The notes: generated by a model from the letters alone, not told the origin. Shown: positions 6,906 to 14,665, numbered from the stretch's first letter. The stretch: DNA of 16,812 bases from XYA12-FULL-58-9 sp001798605 (GCA_036736205.1 DAINMX010000136.1:1-16812); one strand, 5' to 3'. Numbers and translations: made by a program.

Positions 6906-6935
6906 TTGTCACAATGTCCGGCGCCGCGCTACAGT
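6906..6935 (+). promoter_or_regulatory. Probable sigma-70-type promoter of murI, giving an almost leaderless mRNA
   Basis: TTGTCA (6906-6911, five of six matches to the -35 consensus) and TACAGT (6930-6935, four of six to the -10) are separated by 18 bp. Transcription would start at about 6942, two bases before the murI ATG at 6944. No Shine-Dalgarno sequence precedes that ATG, which fits leaderless translation. The promoter is predicted by eye only. Confidence 0.45.
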
Positions 6936-6943
6936 AGTTTTCA

Positions 6944-7741
6944 ATGAACAAGACCAACCCCATTGGCGTCTTCGATTCCGGAGTCGGCGGATTCACGGTC
7001 GTGCGTGCGATTCGCAGCACGTTGCCACTCGAGACCTTGCGCTATCTCGGCGACACCGCCCGCGTCCCCTACGGAACCAAGAGCGCCGACGTTGTCCGGC
7101 GGTACGCCATCAACTGCTCCCGTTTTCTCGTCGACCTCGGTGCCAAGATCTTGGTCATCGCCTGCAACACTGCGAGCGCCTATGCCGTGGACGCCGTACG
7201 CGAGCACTTTGCCCTGCCGGTGGTTGGCGTCATCGAGCCGGGCGCACGCTTGGCCGCGGCCACAACCCAAAATGGACGGATCGGTGTCATCGGCACCGAG
7301 GGCACCATCCGGAGCGCCAGCTACCAACGTGCTCTCAGTCGCCTGGCTCCCAAGGCCGCAGTGCATGCCCTGGCGTGCCCTTTGTTTGTGCCGCTCGCCG
7401 AGGAAGGCATGGTCGATCATCCGGCCACGAGGATGATCGCCGAGGAGTACCTGGAGCCCCTGTTGGCGCAAGGGATTGACACCCTGGTACTGGGGTGCAC
7501 GCACTATCCTCTGCTCGCTCCACTGCTCGGGGAGATCGTCGGGGATAACGTTACCATCATCGATTCTGCCATCGCGGTTGCCGATGCGGTCCGTGCCGCC
7601 CTGCATGGGGCTGGCCTCGCAGCGACCGCGCGCTCGGACCAAGACCTGTACTATGCAACTGACGTCAGTGAGCGTGTCTTGCGGGTGGGTAGCGTGTTCC
7701 TCGGTGATGGCCTCGACAAAGTCGAGCTCATCGACCTTTAG
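6944..7741 (+). CDS. murI: Glutamate racemase
   Basis: 265 residues, normal length for the family. It converts L-glutamate to D-glutamate for the peptidoglycan stem peptide, in the cytoplasm, without a cofactor. All signature motifs are present: GVFDSGVGG with Asp11 and Ser12, DTARVPYG, the first catalytic Cys74 in ACNTAS, VIEPGA, and the second catalytic Cys185 in GCTHYP. The start at MNKTNPIGVFDSG fits the family; there is no ribosome site and the predicted promoter ends at the ATG. The gene is divergent from the ZIP-like gene, with 81 bp between. Its last 39 bp (ending GDGLDKVELIDL) are duplicated at 13158-13196. Position next to the amidase/SH3/TPR genes adds to a cell-wall theme, but murI has its own promoter. 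Confidence 0.97.
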   Translation: MNKTNPIGVFDSGVGGFTVVRAIRSTLPLETLRYLGDTARVPYGTKSADVVRRYAINCSRFLVDLGAKILVIACNTASAYAVDAVREHFALPVVGVIEPGARLAAATTQNGRIGVIGTEGTIRSASYQRALSRLAPKAAVHALACPLFVPLAEEGMVDHPATRMIAEEYLEPLLAQGIDTLVLGCTHYPLLAPLLGEIVGDNVTIIDSAIAVADAVRAALHGAGLAATARSDQDLYYATDVSERVLRVGSVFLGDGLDKVELIDL

Positions 7742-7831
7742 TGACCTCTGCGTGGGTTGGCGCTCAGTCATAGTCGTAACCGTCGTGTTTGTCCTGCTCA
7801 TCTTTGACAACAACGGTAGGCTGGCCATAGT
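7703..7831. repeat. Direct repeat, left copy: murI 3' tail plus downstream 90 bp
   Basis: This 129-bp stretch matches 13158-13287 in the same orientation. The first 39 bp (the murI tail with its stop codon) differ at one position. The following 90 bp are more diverged at first and identical for about 30 bp at the right end. Similarity stops abruptly on both sides. The two copies bracket 5.3 kb that holds genes for exported proteins. Confidence 0.9.
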
Positions 7832-7919
7832 CGTGACGCTCGCGCAATGGTTCGTATTCGTGGTGTCGAAGATCTTCGCCAACCCCTTCGTCCACGTAAG
7901 TTCGACCCAGTCCTAGCCG
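7764..7919 (-). pseudogene. C-terminal relic of a paralogue of the 13220-14665 outer-membrane-type gene
   Basis: On the minus strand the last 21 codons before the TGA at 7764-7766 read YGQPTVVVKDEQDKHDGYDYD. This is clearly related to the C-terminus of the intact protein at 13220 (YGQPTVVVKDERNEDVGYDYY). Upstream, the frame stays open through a charged stretch (about RLGLGRTYVDEGVGEDLRH and beyond), but similarity to the intact protein is lost and no start or signal peptide follows. It is a gene remnant, convergent with murI, and supports duplication followed by loss of the left copy. The exact left boundary of the relic is uncertain. Confidence 0.7.
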
Positions 7920-8014
7920 CGATGGTCGCTCGGGAAAACTGCAACCCGCGTTAGGTGGGAGAGCTGAACAACCAAGACCTTGCCACCGAGTTCAACTGAC
8001 GGTAGACGCAGACA

Positions 8015-8782
8015 ATGCGTCGAAGCATCCTCCTGCTCTGTTGTCTCTTTGGTCTCTTTGCCCGTTCTGCGGACGCATCTGGACCCAACGTGGACGATTG
8101 TTGGACGAGCCTCAACCAAGTGACGAAACAGGTTCAGAAGCTCGCAGCGGCCGGCGACTATGCGCGTGCAGCAAGCCTCTATTCGTTGGCTCTTCCCGCA
8201 TGTACCGGTTTGGAAGACAAGAACATCAAGGCACACGTGAAGGCTGCAGAGGATTTTGGCCGTCTGGACTCAGCTTGGGAGTTGGCCGCGAAAGACCCGG
8301 CTGCTGCCGCATCAGCCCTCGTCCAATTTGTTCTCTTGGCACCCCCTGGCGACCGGTACGTGTCTGTTTCGGAGCTCCACGCCTTGATCTCAAGGCTCGA
8401 GCCTCTTGTGCCGAATCTCCCAAAGAAGATCACCCACGCCCTGCAGTTTTCCGTGGAGATTCGGTCCAAATCAAGTTCGAACTCTAACCTTGAACCCACC
8501 ATCTTCACCAATGAACTCGTGGATGTTCTTTCGCAACTCGGAGGCACACCACACCTTGCCAGCGAGTCAGCACTCACCATCAGTTTTGAATACGTGTCAC
8601 CGGGGGAGGCCAACGCCAGCGTCAAGCTGATATCGGACCCCGCCACGGTGAAGTATGTGTTTGCAGTCACATCTGACAGAAGAAGCTCAGTCGACGCAGC
8701 GAAATGTTTGGCAAACGCTGTCGTGTGTCACCTCCTTGCCCGCATCCTCGCTGATCTCGGAATTCCCGCCAAACTGCCGTGA
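8015..8782 (+). CDS. Small exported protein of unknown function
   Basis: 255 residues. MRRSILLLCCLFGLFARSADA is a signal peptide, with cleavage likely after ADA at about 21. Residues 25-110 are helical and loosely TPR-like (VQKLAAAGDYARAASLYSLAL; AAEDFGRLDSAWELAAKDPA). The C-terminal part (145-255) looks like alternating strands and helices with an Ala/Leu-rich final helix (AKCLANAVVCHLLARILADL), distantly reminiscent of small alpha/beta envelope domains; I would not name a family. Four Cys remain after the signal peptide. No good ribosome site is seen; GGTAG lies about 11 bases before the ATG. It is the leftmost gene in the segment bracketed by the direct repeat and is convergent with the SGNH-like lipoprotein gene, with 268 bp between that shows no clear terminator. 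Confidence 0.75.
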   Translation: MRRSILLLCCLFGLFARSADASGPNVDDCWTSLNQVTKQVQKLAAAGDYARAASLYSLALPACTGLEDKNIKAHVKAAEDFGRLDSAWELAAKDPAAAASALVQFVLLAPPGDRYVSVSELHALISRLEPLVPNLPKKITHALQFSVEIRSKSSSNSNLEPTIFTNELVDVLSQLGGTPHLASESALTISFEYVSPGEANASVKLISDPATVKYVFAVTSDRRSSVDAAKCLANAVVCHLLARILADLGIPAKLP

Positions 8783-9050
8783 CAGCATTCCACCCCGCTG
8801 CAGCGCATGTGTTCAGTTCGACTGGCCGCCTCTCCTCGCTCGTTGAGCCCGAGAGATGTGTGATCTCGAGTCCGGCAGAAGTGCGCATCGCTTCACAACC
8901 AAGCGACCCACGTTACGTTGTCGCATCCATTCCTTAGAGAGCCTGAACGTCACCGGCAACAAACACTGCAAACGACTTCATGAGTTTGGGGATCGCATCG
9001 CGTCAGCATTGGTCAGGAGATTTGATAGTTAAGCCGCACGGTTTTGACAC

Positions 9051-9971
9051 CTACTCAAGGATAGCAATCGTGCCGTGGGTAGTGAGGCCCAAGGTCGGGA
9101 ATTTCCGATTCAGTTCTTCGATGAACAGGTCGGATACAATTTGTTGGCCAAATGTATTGACGTGAATCTGATCGCTCATAACATCACCGGTGGTCAACAC
9201 ATCGCCATCGTAGGTAACCAAACCAGAGAGCAGAGAACCGAAGAAGCTATCAACGTCAACCATGGAAAACCCGCGTGTCGCAAGCTCCTCGGCGATGATC
9301 GCATTGTAGGTCGATTTGTCCCCTGTGATGCTGAACATCATCGCCTCGGGCACATTCGCACCGACAAAAAAGACGTTAGGTGCGGTCGTCGTCAGGGTGT
9401 CGATATAGCCGTTGACACGATCGCGGAAGGTCTCCGTGTCAGGGCCATCGTCCAAATAGTGGAAGAAGGCGTCGACACACAGTGACAGGGTCAGAGTCTC
9501 CGGCAGCTGGGCAACCGATTGATATGTCTCGACCCACAACTCCGGTGGGCTCGCACCGCACGGTTGTAGCCGCTCCCACGCCTTGATGAGAATCATGCCA
9601 TAATAGGATCCGGCACAGTCGCCAGGACCCGCCGGAGTAGACATGGTGCCGTGGCACGGTGAGTTGCTGGCACCTCCGATACCAAGATCGGTAAACAGAC
9701 TCAGAGCAGCGGGGCTCAAGCTCGCACAATCGATGGCCGAATCACCGGCCGACGGATCCCCCAGGATCCCATCTCCAGTATCCAGATCTCCAATCGTTGG
9801 TTCACCGCCCGCACGATCCCCAGCGGTCCCTGGGTCTCCGGATGTGGAATCGCCACCCTGCCCTCGATCCCCGCCGTCGTTGACCGCATACGTCGGTGGC
9901 TTCGGGTCACTGGAGCATGCGAACGCCACGAGGAGAAATGTTGGGATCACGAATCGGGTCGACAGAGCCAT
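9051..9971 (-). CDS. SGNH/GDSL-hydrolase-like lipoprotein, start corrected to 9971
   Basis: 306 residues from ATG 9971. The frame is open further upstream, but AAGGAGGG five bases before this ATG and the export signal that follows (ALSTRFVIPTFLLVAFAC) fix the start. The Cys at about 18 may be lipidated, although Ala-Phe-Ala-Cys is a weak lipobox. A Gly-Asp-rich linker follows (about 28-82). The rest has the layout of a secreted SGNH esterase/acyltransferase: strand VFFVGANVP (block III-like Gly-x-Asn) and near the C-terminus SDQIHVNTFGQQI, matching the block V Asp-x-x-His. A normal N-terminal Gly-Asp-Ser nucleophile block is not visible. GGDSTSGD in the linker has the letters but not the hydrophobic strand before it. 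Activity is therefore uncertain. The substrate could be an acylated or acetylated glycan. Confidence 0.75.
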   Translation of the reverse strand: MALSTRFVIPTFLLVAFACSSDPKPPTYAVNDGGDRGQGGDSTSGDPGTAGDRAGGEPTIGDLDTGDGILGDPSAGDSAIDCASLSPAALSLFTDLGIGGASNSPCHGTMSTPAGPGDCAGSYYGMILIKAWERLQPCGASPPELWVETYQSVAQLPETLTLSLCVDAFFHYLDDGPDTETFRDRVNGYIDTLTTTAPNVFFVGANVPEAMMFSITGDKSTYNAIIAEELATRGFSMVDVDSFFGSLLSGLVTYDGDVLTTGDVMSDQIHVNTFGQQIVSDLFIEELNRKFPTLGLTTHGTIAILE

Positions 9972-10419
9972 GGGCACCCTCCTTCGCCAGAGAGATACCG
10001 CATGGGCACACAATCGGCTACTCTCATTGCTCTCATTGCTCGGCACCGCCGACGTCGATGCCGGTATCGGGGCAGAGCTCACCATGTCATCACTAATGAG
10101 AGAAAGGAAAGTAGGACCATCTAGCTGGCGGGAGCAACATGAGCCGACCAACTACCGACCAACTCAGCCACCACGGAACCTACCCGACGTGCAATCGCGC
10201 ATTGGTTCGCGAACCGGACGGCAGCCTATTCTGCCTCGAGAGTATCCGCCCCACCGCGTGGAGAAACATCGTGTCGATCCTTGAACCAAGCCAAGATTGG
10301 CAAGAGTGGCCTACTCGGGGCCACGGCTCGGCAAAGAATGGCAGCGCGTTGTTAGGCAAATCTCTTCGCACGCGTCGGTATTCTTCGACTGAAACGATGA
10401 AAGAACCGGCCGGGTACGC
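9972..10419. other. 448-bp gap between the SGNH-like and beta-helix genes
   Basis: It holds the upstream region of the SGNH-like gene and most of a doubtful plus-strand frame (10139-10540). Two short tandem duplications are present: CTCTCATTG twice at 10021-10038 and an 11-bp CCGACCAACT unit twice at 10144-10165. No convincing promoter or terminator hairpin was found. Confidence 0.5.
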
Positions 10420-10540
10420 CTATCCCCCACAAGGATGGCAACTACCCCCGCAGTCGACACCGGTCTCATCGCCATCCATAACATCATCTCTACAGGAGTC
10501 GGGAAGATCTTTCACACGCACCAGGACTGTTGACGAGTAA
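10139..10540 (+). CDS. Doubtful small open frame with a good ribosome site
   Basis: 133 codons from ATG 10139, preceded by GGGAG at four bases. The first 40 residues look protein-like (TYPTCNRALVREPDGSLFC), but the last 40 codons run antisense over the 3' end of the beta-helix gene and become Ser/Thr/Pro-rich, as shadows do. It may be the remnant of a once shorter gene or chance. I lean towards not real. Confidence 0.2.
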   Translation: MSRPTTDQLSHHGTYPTCNRALVREPDGSLFCLESIRPTAWRNIVSILEPSQDWQEWPTRGHGSAKNGSALLGKSLRTRRYSSTETMKEPAGYAYPPQGWQLPPQSTPVSSPSITSSLQESGRSFTRTRTVDE

Positions 10541-12837
10541 GGCCCAACGATGACAGAGCCGGAATGAGTCACGCCGGTCATGTCGACAAACACGCCATCC
10601 AGCGCAATGGTCTTATCCGTCAAGGAAGGATTGTACGCATAAAATAGATCATCAACACTCTCAACAGACACCGGCGACGCGTGCGAGTGCTCATCCTGGC
10701 CGGAATACTCCTGCCACCCGGCAAGATCGAACCGCAGGACTTGCCAGGGCTCCGGCGGCCTCACGAAACCCACGATGATCTCCGACGCATCAACAGGCTT
10801 GGCATACACATTGTCGTCGGCGGTTATCTCGGGAGTCGTCGTATCTATGCTGTCAAAGTGCATGATCAGCTGATCGGCTGACTTCGCCACAAACAGGTTA
10901 TCAAGAAGACGCACATCCGTGGTCGGAGCCTCAGGATAACCGTTGTTGTACGAATTCAACGCCCTGATATTGTCGAAAGCCGTATTGTCCTCGACAATCA
11001 TGTCATACGCGTTATGCAGGTTTATCCCTCGCTCACAACCGCTCACACTATTGCCTGAAACAACAATGTTATTGGAGTAATCATCGAAATAGATGCAGTT
11101 CTCGTCCACCCCGCCGTCGACAATGTTGTTGACCACACGCATCCCGCTCATTCCTGACGTGGGGAAATCCCAACCGTTCCATGTGTAGACGCCCCCGCAA
11201 TCATGATTGACCAAGCAGAAGTCATGCACGAAATTCTGCTGCACCAAGGTATCATTGCCATGGAACGCGATACCGATATACCCCGTATCCAAGACCCTAT
11301 TCCTCTCGATGACAGTTCCTTCACCATTAGCGCCTATGCCGACAGCAATGCCTCCCTGATTTGTGCCCTTATCAACCTTGCCAGCGCCATAGATCATTCC
11401 AGAATTAGCGATGGTGTTCGCACGAATAATCGCGTTCGTGAAGTGCTTAGGCACGCCAATGCCGCCGTTATTCGAATGATTGATAGTGCAGTTCTCGACA
11501 ACCAAGCCATCACTAACATAACCCCCGGCATAACTGCCATACACGGCGTCAAACCCCGCGTACTCAATGGCACAATCAGAAATCGTCACCTGATCGGCAT
11601 TGTTTATCACTATCGCCCGTGCATTCGCACCTGAGAACGCCAGGTCCTGCACCGTCACGTAGTCCTTGCCAACAAGGACAAAGAGTTCATCGACAGTCGA
11701 AACACTAGCATCTGAGGGTTCACCCACACTGTACACGCTCAACTTCCTGGTCGAAGGATCATAATACCACTCATTTTGACGATCTAACGTCCTGATATCA
11801 TTCTGGATGATGAACCTCGTATCATACTGGAAGAAGGTGAAAGGATATGGCTGCGTGAACGTCAACGTATCACCGGACTGAGCGGTGATAGAACAACGCA
11901 TGGTCGTCCATTGGTTATTGTTGACAGCGAGCTCGGCACCGGTCCAATCAGGATCGCCCGTGAGATCGCTGCTCGTGATATGGAAATCGTCAGAATGACT
12001 CTGATAATGAAAATACCCCTCATTGGGAGTGCGGCCCATGGGAGTGTTCACTCCGTCAATCAAGACCATATTCATCCTGGACAACGACGAAACAGGACTT
12101 GCACTCTCCCAGATATTATCGCCCTTGTTGGTCCAGGAGGTGACAGGAGTGAAACCGGTGATAACAGGTTTGGCACCGGTGCCGTACGCGCCGTACGCGC
12201 CGTACATGACAGGACTCCCGGCAGCGCCGGAAGCGGGCGGGGTGATTGTCCCTTTCCAGGTATCGCCGCGCCTAAAAAGGATGGCGTCGCCCGGATTGGG
12301 AGTGAGTCCGTCAACCTTATCTAGCGTCTTCCATGGCTCTGCCGCACTGGTTCCGGAATGATGATCATCGTCACCATCACTGCTGCTAATATAGTAGATG
12401 TCAAAAGCACAGGCCTGCGCCTGAGCCACGTTACGGCAGCAAAACCCTGAGGTTGCGACCCCGTCCCCACACCGGCAGGCAAACAGAACTTCACCCAAAT
12501 CGCATGGCGGGGGATCGCACACGTACGTTCGTGGGGCACCGTTGCAGCAATAACCCGTGCTCACCAAATTTTCCCCGCACAAACATTCACCGGCAACGGC
12601 ACCTTCATGGCATGGCACAATCTCGCACGGGTAGGGTTGATAGTTGGCCGCACAACAATAACCTGAACTCAAGAGCGCACCGCCGCAGTCGCATTCCTTT
12701 GCGACCGCGCCACCGGCGCAGAGGGGAGTCGCAACCTCCCCGAAAATCGTTCCCTGGCAGGCTGTAGTCGATGAAATTGGTAGTGCCAGGCAGCGTGCCG
12801 CACAAGCAATGGCGAACATCTTCGGTTTCAAGCCCAT
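10420..12837 (-). CDS. Large exported Cys-rich right-handed parallel beta-helix protein
   Basis: 805 residues. A short export signal (about 7-27) is followed by three Cys-rich repeats of some 38 residues (about 40-145), each with C-x-C-G...SGYCC or SGFCC, probably disulphide-bonded. The beta-helix part begins at about 146 with YYISSSDGDDDHHSGTSA, then ILFRRGDTW and YGAYGTGAKPVITG, the usual opening of secreted polysaccharide-active beta-helix proteins. Asn-rich coils run through about 390-650 (VVENCTINHSNNGGIGV; VVNNIVDGG; IVVSGNSVSGCERGI). A small beta-domain (about 720-776) follows. The C-terminus, CRDDVMDGDETGVDCGGSC plus HPCGG, is a Cys tail common on surface proteins of Myxococcota-type bacteria. 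It is probably a surface or secreted glycan-binding protein or lyase; no catalytic residues can be assigned. The gene is visibly more A/T-rich than its neighbours, which hints at different ancestry. The ATG has GAGGG four bases upstream. Confidence 0.85.
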   Translation of the reverse strand: MGLKPKMFAIACAARCLALPISSTTACQGTIFGEVATPLCAGGAVAKECDCGGALLSSGYCCAANYQPYPCEIVPCHEGAVAGECLCGENLVSTGYCCNGAPRTYVCDPPPCDLGEVLFACRCGDGVATSGFCCRNVAQAQACAFDIYYISSSDGDDDHHSGTSAAEPWKTLDKVDGLTPNPGDAILFRRGDTWKGTITPPASGAAGSPVMYGAYGAYGTGAKPVITGFTPVTSWTNKGDNIWESASPVSSLSRMNMVLIDGVNTPMGRTPNEGYFHYQSHSDDFHITSSDLTGDPDWTGAELAVNNNQWTTMRCSITAQSGDTLTFTQPYPFTFFQYDTRFIIQNDIRTLDRQNEWYYDPSTRKLSVYSVGEPSDASVSTVDELFVLVGKDYVTVQDLAFSGANARAIVINNADQVTISDCAIEYAGFDAVYGSYAGGYVSDGLVVENCTINHSNNGGIGVPKHFTNAIIRANTIANSGMIYGAGKVDKGTNQGGIAVGIGANGEGTVIERNRVLDTGYIGIAFHGNDTLVQQNFVHDFCLVNHDCGGVYTWNGWDFPTSGMSGMRVVNNIVDGGVDENCIYFDDYSNNIVVSGNSVSGCERGINLHNAYDMIVEDNTAFDNIRALNSYNNGYPEAPTTDVRLLDNLFVAKSADQLIMHFDSIDTTTPEITADDNVYAKPVDASEIIVGFVRPPEPWQVLRFDLAGWQEYSGQDEHSHASPVSVESVDDLFYAYNPSLTDKTIALDGVFVDMTGVTHSGSVIVGPYSSTVLVRVKDLPDSCRDDVMDGDETGVDCGGSCHPCGG
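12181..12205. repeat. 9-bp tandem repeat within the beta-helix gene
   Basis: GCCGTACGC is repeated nearly three times and encodes the Tyr-Gly-Ala steps in YGAYGAYGTG of the beta-helix protein. Comparable proteins usually have a single YGAYG here, so one unit may be a slippage insertion that keeps the frame. Confidence 0.6.
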
Positions 12838-13219
12838 TCACCCTCAAACGCCATGCCCCCTACTGCTGCGGCGGAATCATAATCTAGATGAACAGACGTT
12901 TTACAGCAGCACGGCCTTACACTCTACTCCAGTGCAAGTACTCGCGGTCATACTACTCGCTCGACCCCGTCTTCACCACCGACTTTTCAGCCACCAACCA
13001 TTTTCGCATCACGTGCGACGGACAAATGATTATGTCCATTCTCGGAATGCCATTCGTGTCGTTCTTTGTAGTCAAGGGCATACGAGGACTGGTGCCACGC
13101 CTTAGTCACAATCTTCAAACAACCGATACCATGGAGCAGGCCCCGACCGTCGCAGCCGGTGATGGCCTCGACAAAGCCGAGCTCATCGACCTTTAGTTGA
13201 TCCACGCGTGGTTTGCCGC
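12838..13219. other. 382-bp gap between the beta-helix gene and the outer-membrane-type gene
   Basis: It contains the right copy of the murI tail (13158-13196) and the upstream region of the beta-helix gene. A plus-strand frame (12888-13196) is open for 102 codons and ends in the 13 murI-tail codons in frame (GDGLDKAELIDL). It has no ribosome site and no recognisable sequence before that tail, so I do not call it a gene. No terminator hairpin was seen. Confidence 0.5.
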
Positions 13220-13287
13220 TCAGTAATAGTCGTAGCCCACGTCTTCGTTCCGCTCATCTTTGACAACAACGGTAGGCTGGCCATAGT
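13158..13287. repeat. Direct repeat, right copy: orphan murI 3' tail plus 3' end of the outer-membrane-type gene
   Basis: Matches 7703-7831. Bases 13158-13196 are the last 13 codons and stop of murI without the rest of that gene. Bases 13220-13287 are the last codons of the intact minus-strand gene. An orphan racemase tail next to an intact convergent gene shows that a segment spanning the murI/outer-membrane gene junction was copied. Confidence 0.9.
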
Positions 13288-14665
13288 GGTAGCTCAAGCC
13301 CAAACGGGCCACCAACAACTGGTCGGTGGCGCTCTCGGCAACGTAGGGATCGCGAATGGTCGACCCCAGGGCGTACGAAAAGAACGTCAGGTCGACAGCA
13401 CCATCTACGGAGAGCCAATCCACGAAGAAATATGACACAGTCGCCCCAACATCGAAGCCAATGGCCGACGCGTTGGGGAAGTACTCCGCGCCAATCTTGC
13501 CGAGTCCCACCGGTAGGCAAATACCCGCACGACCAGAGAAATCAAATGGACCAGGTCGCCAAGAGGCAGCGGCACCCACATGAACGAAGCTGTACGTCGC
13601 CTGCGGAACAAGGTTTGCGACATTGGAATCGGCGGTTTCAAAGACAATCCGCTCCATGCCAAACCCGAGAGTAGGCCGGAGCTCGATGGGCTCGAGAGCA
13701 ATTCGCATCAAGAGGTCGACCCGCAACCCAGCGATTGAGGTGTCAAGATCTGCCTTGGGATTTCTCATCTCGGTGTTGAAAGGCAGAGCCTGCCGGTACT
13801 CCAGGGCCAGACCGAAATCCCCCATGAGCCCTCCCATCAGCGGATCGAGCGGGAACGCAACGGCCCGCACCCCAACAAACAATACGCCATCGGCACCGTG
13901 GGGCCGGACGTTGTCGCTACCCCGGCCGGTGTACTCGAGATGTCGGCCGAGCAAGCCGCCAAACAGGTTGGCTGTCAGCCATTCACGACCACCCTCCGGC
14001 GTGGGTTCAACCTTGTCTGTGGCTTTGTCTTTGTCTTTGTCTTTGTCTGCGTGCTCGTCCTTGTCATCCCCGCCCGATCCCCGCTTGTCGACGTCACCAC
14101 GCGGTTTGCGAGCTCCACCCAATTCGTCGAATCCATCTTCCTCGCCATCTTTGTCGTCATCACTCCAATCAGCCGGGCGATCACTGTCGGGATCCGCCGC
14201 ACCAGGCTCTGGCGAATTGCCCACAGCGGGTCCACGGGGAGTGCCGGGCCAAAAACCAGCCAATGTATTGGCGAGGGTGCTTTGTTTGCCCCGCTCGTCC
14301 AGAACGATGCGGTCCTCATCCACCAAGTAGGCGAGCAGCCAAAAGGCATCACGTTTGAGAGTCCTGGCAAGGATGACCCGTTTCGCGCCAACGGATCTGG
14401 CGGCAGCCTGCAATTCAAATTTGAAGGCTTCGCGATTTTGGTCTGTCAGCAGCCGGCGGCCAATCCTTGGCCGAGCCAATGCCTTGAGCAATGACTGTGA
14501 CTTCAAGAGGTCCTCAGAACCGGGAACCAATCCAACAATGGCCGCTCGCAAGCGCGCGGCATCCAGCCCCTCGACGTGGACAATCGTTTGTGCACTCGCG
14601 TCACCTGAGGGCAAAAACAATGGCAAGAAGAGTGCCGAGAAAACGAGCAAACGAGTCCTGTCCAT
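13220..14665 (-). CDS. Exported protein with Lys-Asp-rich linker and predicted outer-membrane beta-barrel
   Basis: 481 residues from ATG 14665, chosen because the signal peptide MDRTRLLVFSALFLPLFLPS, with cleavage after ASA at 25, begins there and AAAGGA lies eight bases upstream. The frame itself opens 24 codons earlier. Residues 27-140 form an alpha/beta periplasmic domain (TIVHVEGLDAARLRAAIVGL; VGAKRVILARTL). Residues 150-225 are a charged linker with DKDKDKDK, low in complexity. Residues 228-465 consist of amphipathic strands with aromatic ends (FGLALEYRQALPF; ATYSFVHVGAAASWRPG; VGATVSYFFVDWLSVDGAVD), consistent with a barrel of the OmpA/OmpW size. The C-terminus YGQPTVVVKDERNEDVGYDYY lies beyond the last strand and is unusual, because barrels normally end in an aromatic residue of the last strand. 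I do not recognise the family. It is divergent from the Ser-rich lipoprotein gene, and a truncated paralogue lies at 7764. Confidence 0.8.
   Translation of the reverse strand: MDRTRLLVFSALFLPLFLPSGDASAQTIVHVEGLDAARLRAAIVGLVPGSEDLLKSQSLLKALARPRIGRRLLTDQNREAFKFELQAAARSVGAKRVILARTLKRDAFWLLAYLVDEDRIVLDERGKQSTLANTLAGFWPGTPRGPAVGNSPEPGAADPDSDRPADWSDDDKDGEEDGFDELGGARKPRGDVDKRGSGGDDKDEHADKDKDKDKATDKVEPTPEGGREWLTANLFGGLLGRHLEYTGRGSDNVRPHGADGVLFVGVRAVAFPLDPLMGGLMGDFGLALEYRQALPFNTEMRNPKADLDTSIAGLRVDLLMRIALEPIELRPTLGFGMERIVFETADSNVANLVPQATYSFVHVGAAASWRPGPFDFSGRAGICLPVGLGKIGAEYFPNASAIGFDVGATVSYFFVDWLSVDGAVDLTFFSYALGSTIRDPYVAESATDQLLVARLGLSYHYGQPTVVVKDERNEDVGYDYY
14023..14048. repeat. 6-bp simple repeat in the Lys-Asp linker
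   Basis: CTTTGT is repeated four times plus two bases and encodes alternating Asp and Lys in the linker of the outer-membrane-type protein. The 6-bp units change linker length without shifting the frame. Confidence 0.75.

Noticed and set aside
6941..7882. Long minus-strand open frame of 313 codons opposite murI
   Set aside because: It lies antisense to a textbook murI with all catalytic motifs and has no recognisable features of its own.
9700..9890. GGDSTSGD in the lipoprotein linker as the SGNH nucleophile motif
   Set aside because: It sits in a Gly-Asp-rich low-complexity linker without the preceding hydrophobic strand required for the catalytic block.
9972..10151. Sixty-codon N-terminal extension of the SGNH-like lipoprotein
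   Set aside because: A strong AAGGAGGG and an export signal mark the internal ATG at 9971. The extension is Ser-rich with tandem duplications and no ribosome site was found.
13898..14494. Plus-strand frame with repeated Phe-Val opposite the Lys-Asp linker
   Set aside because: Its composition is the mirror of the DKDK repeat in the real minus-strand gene.
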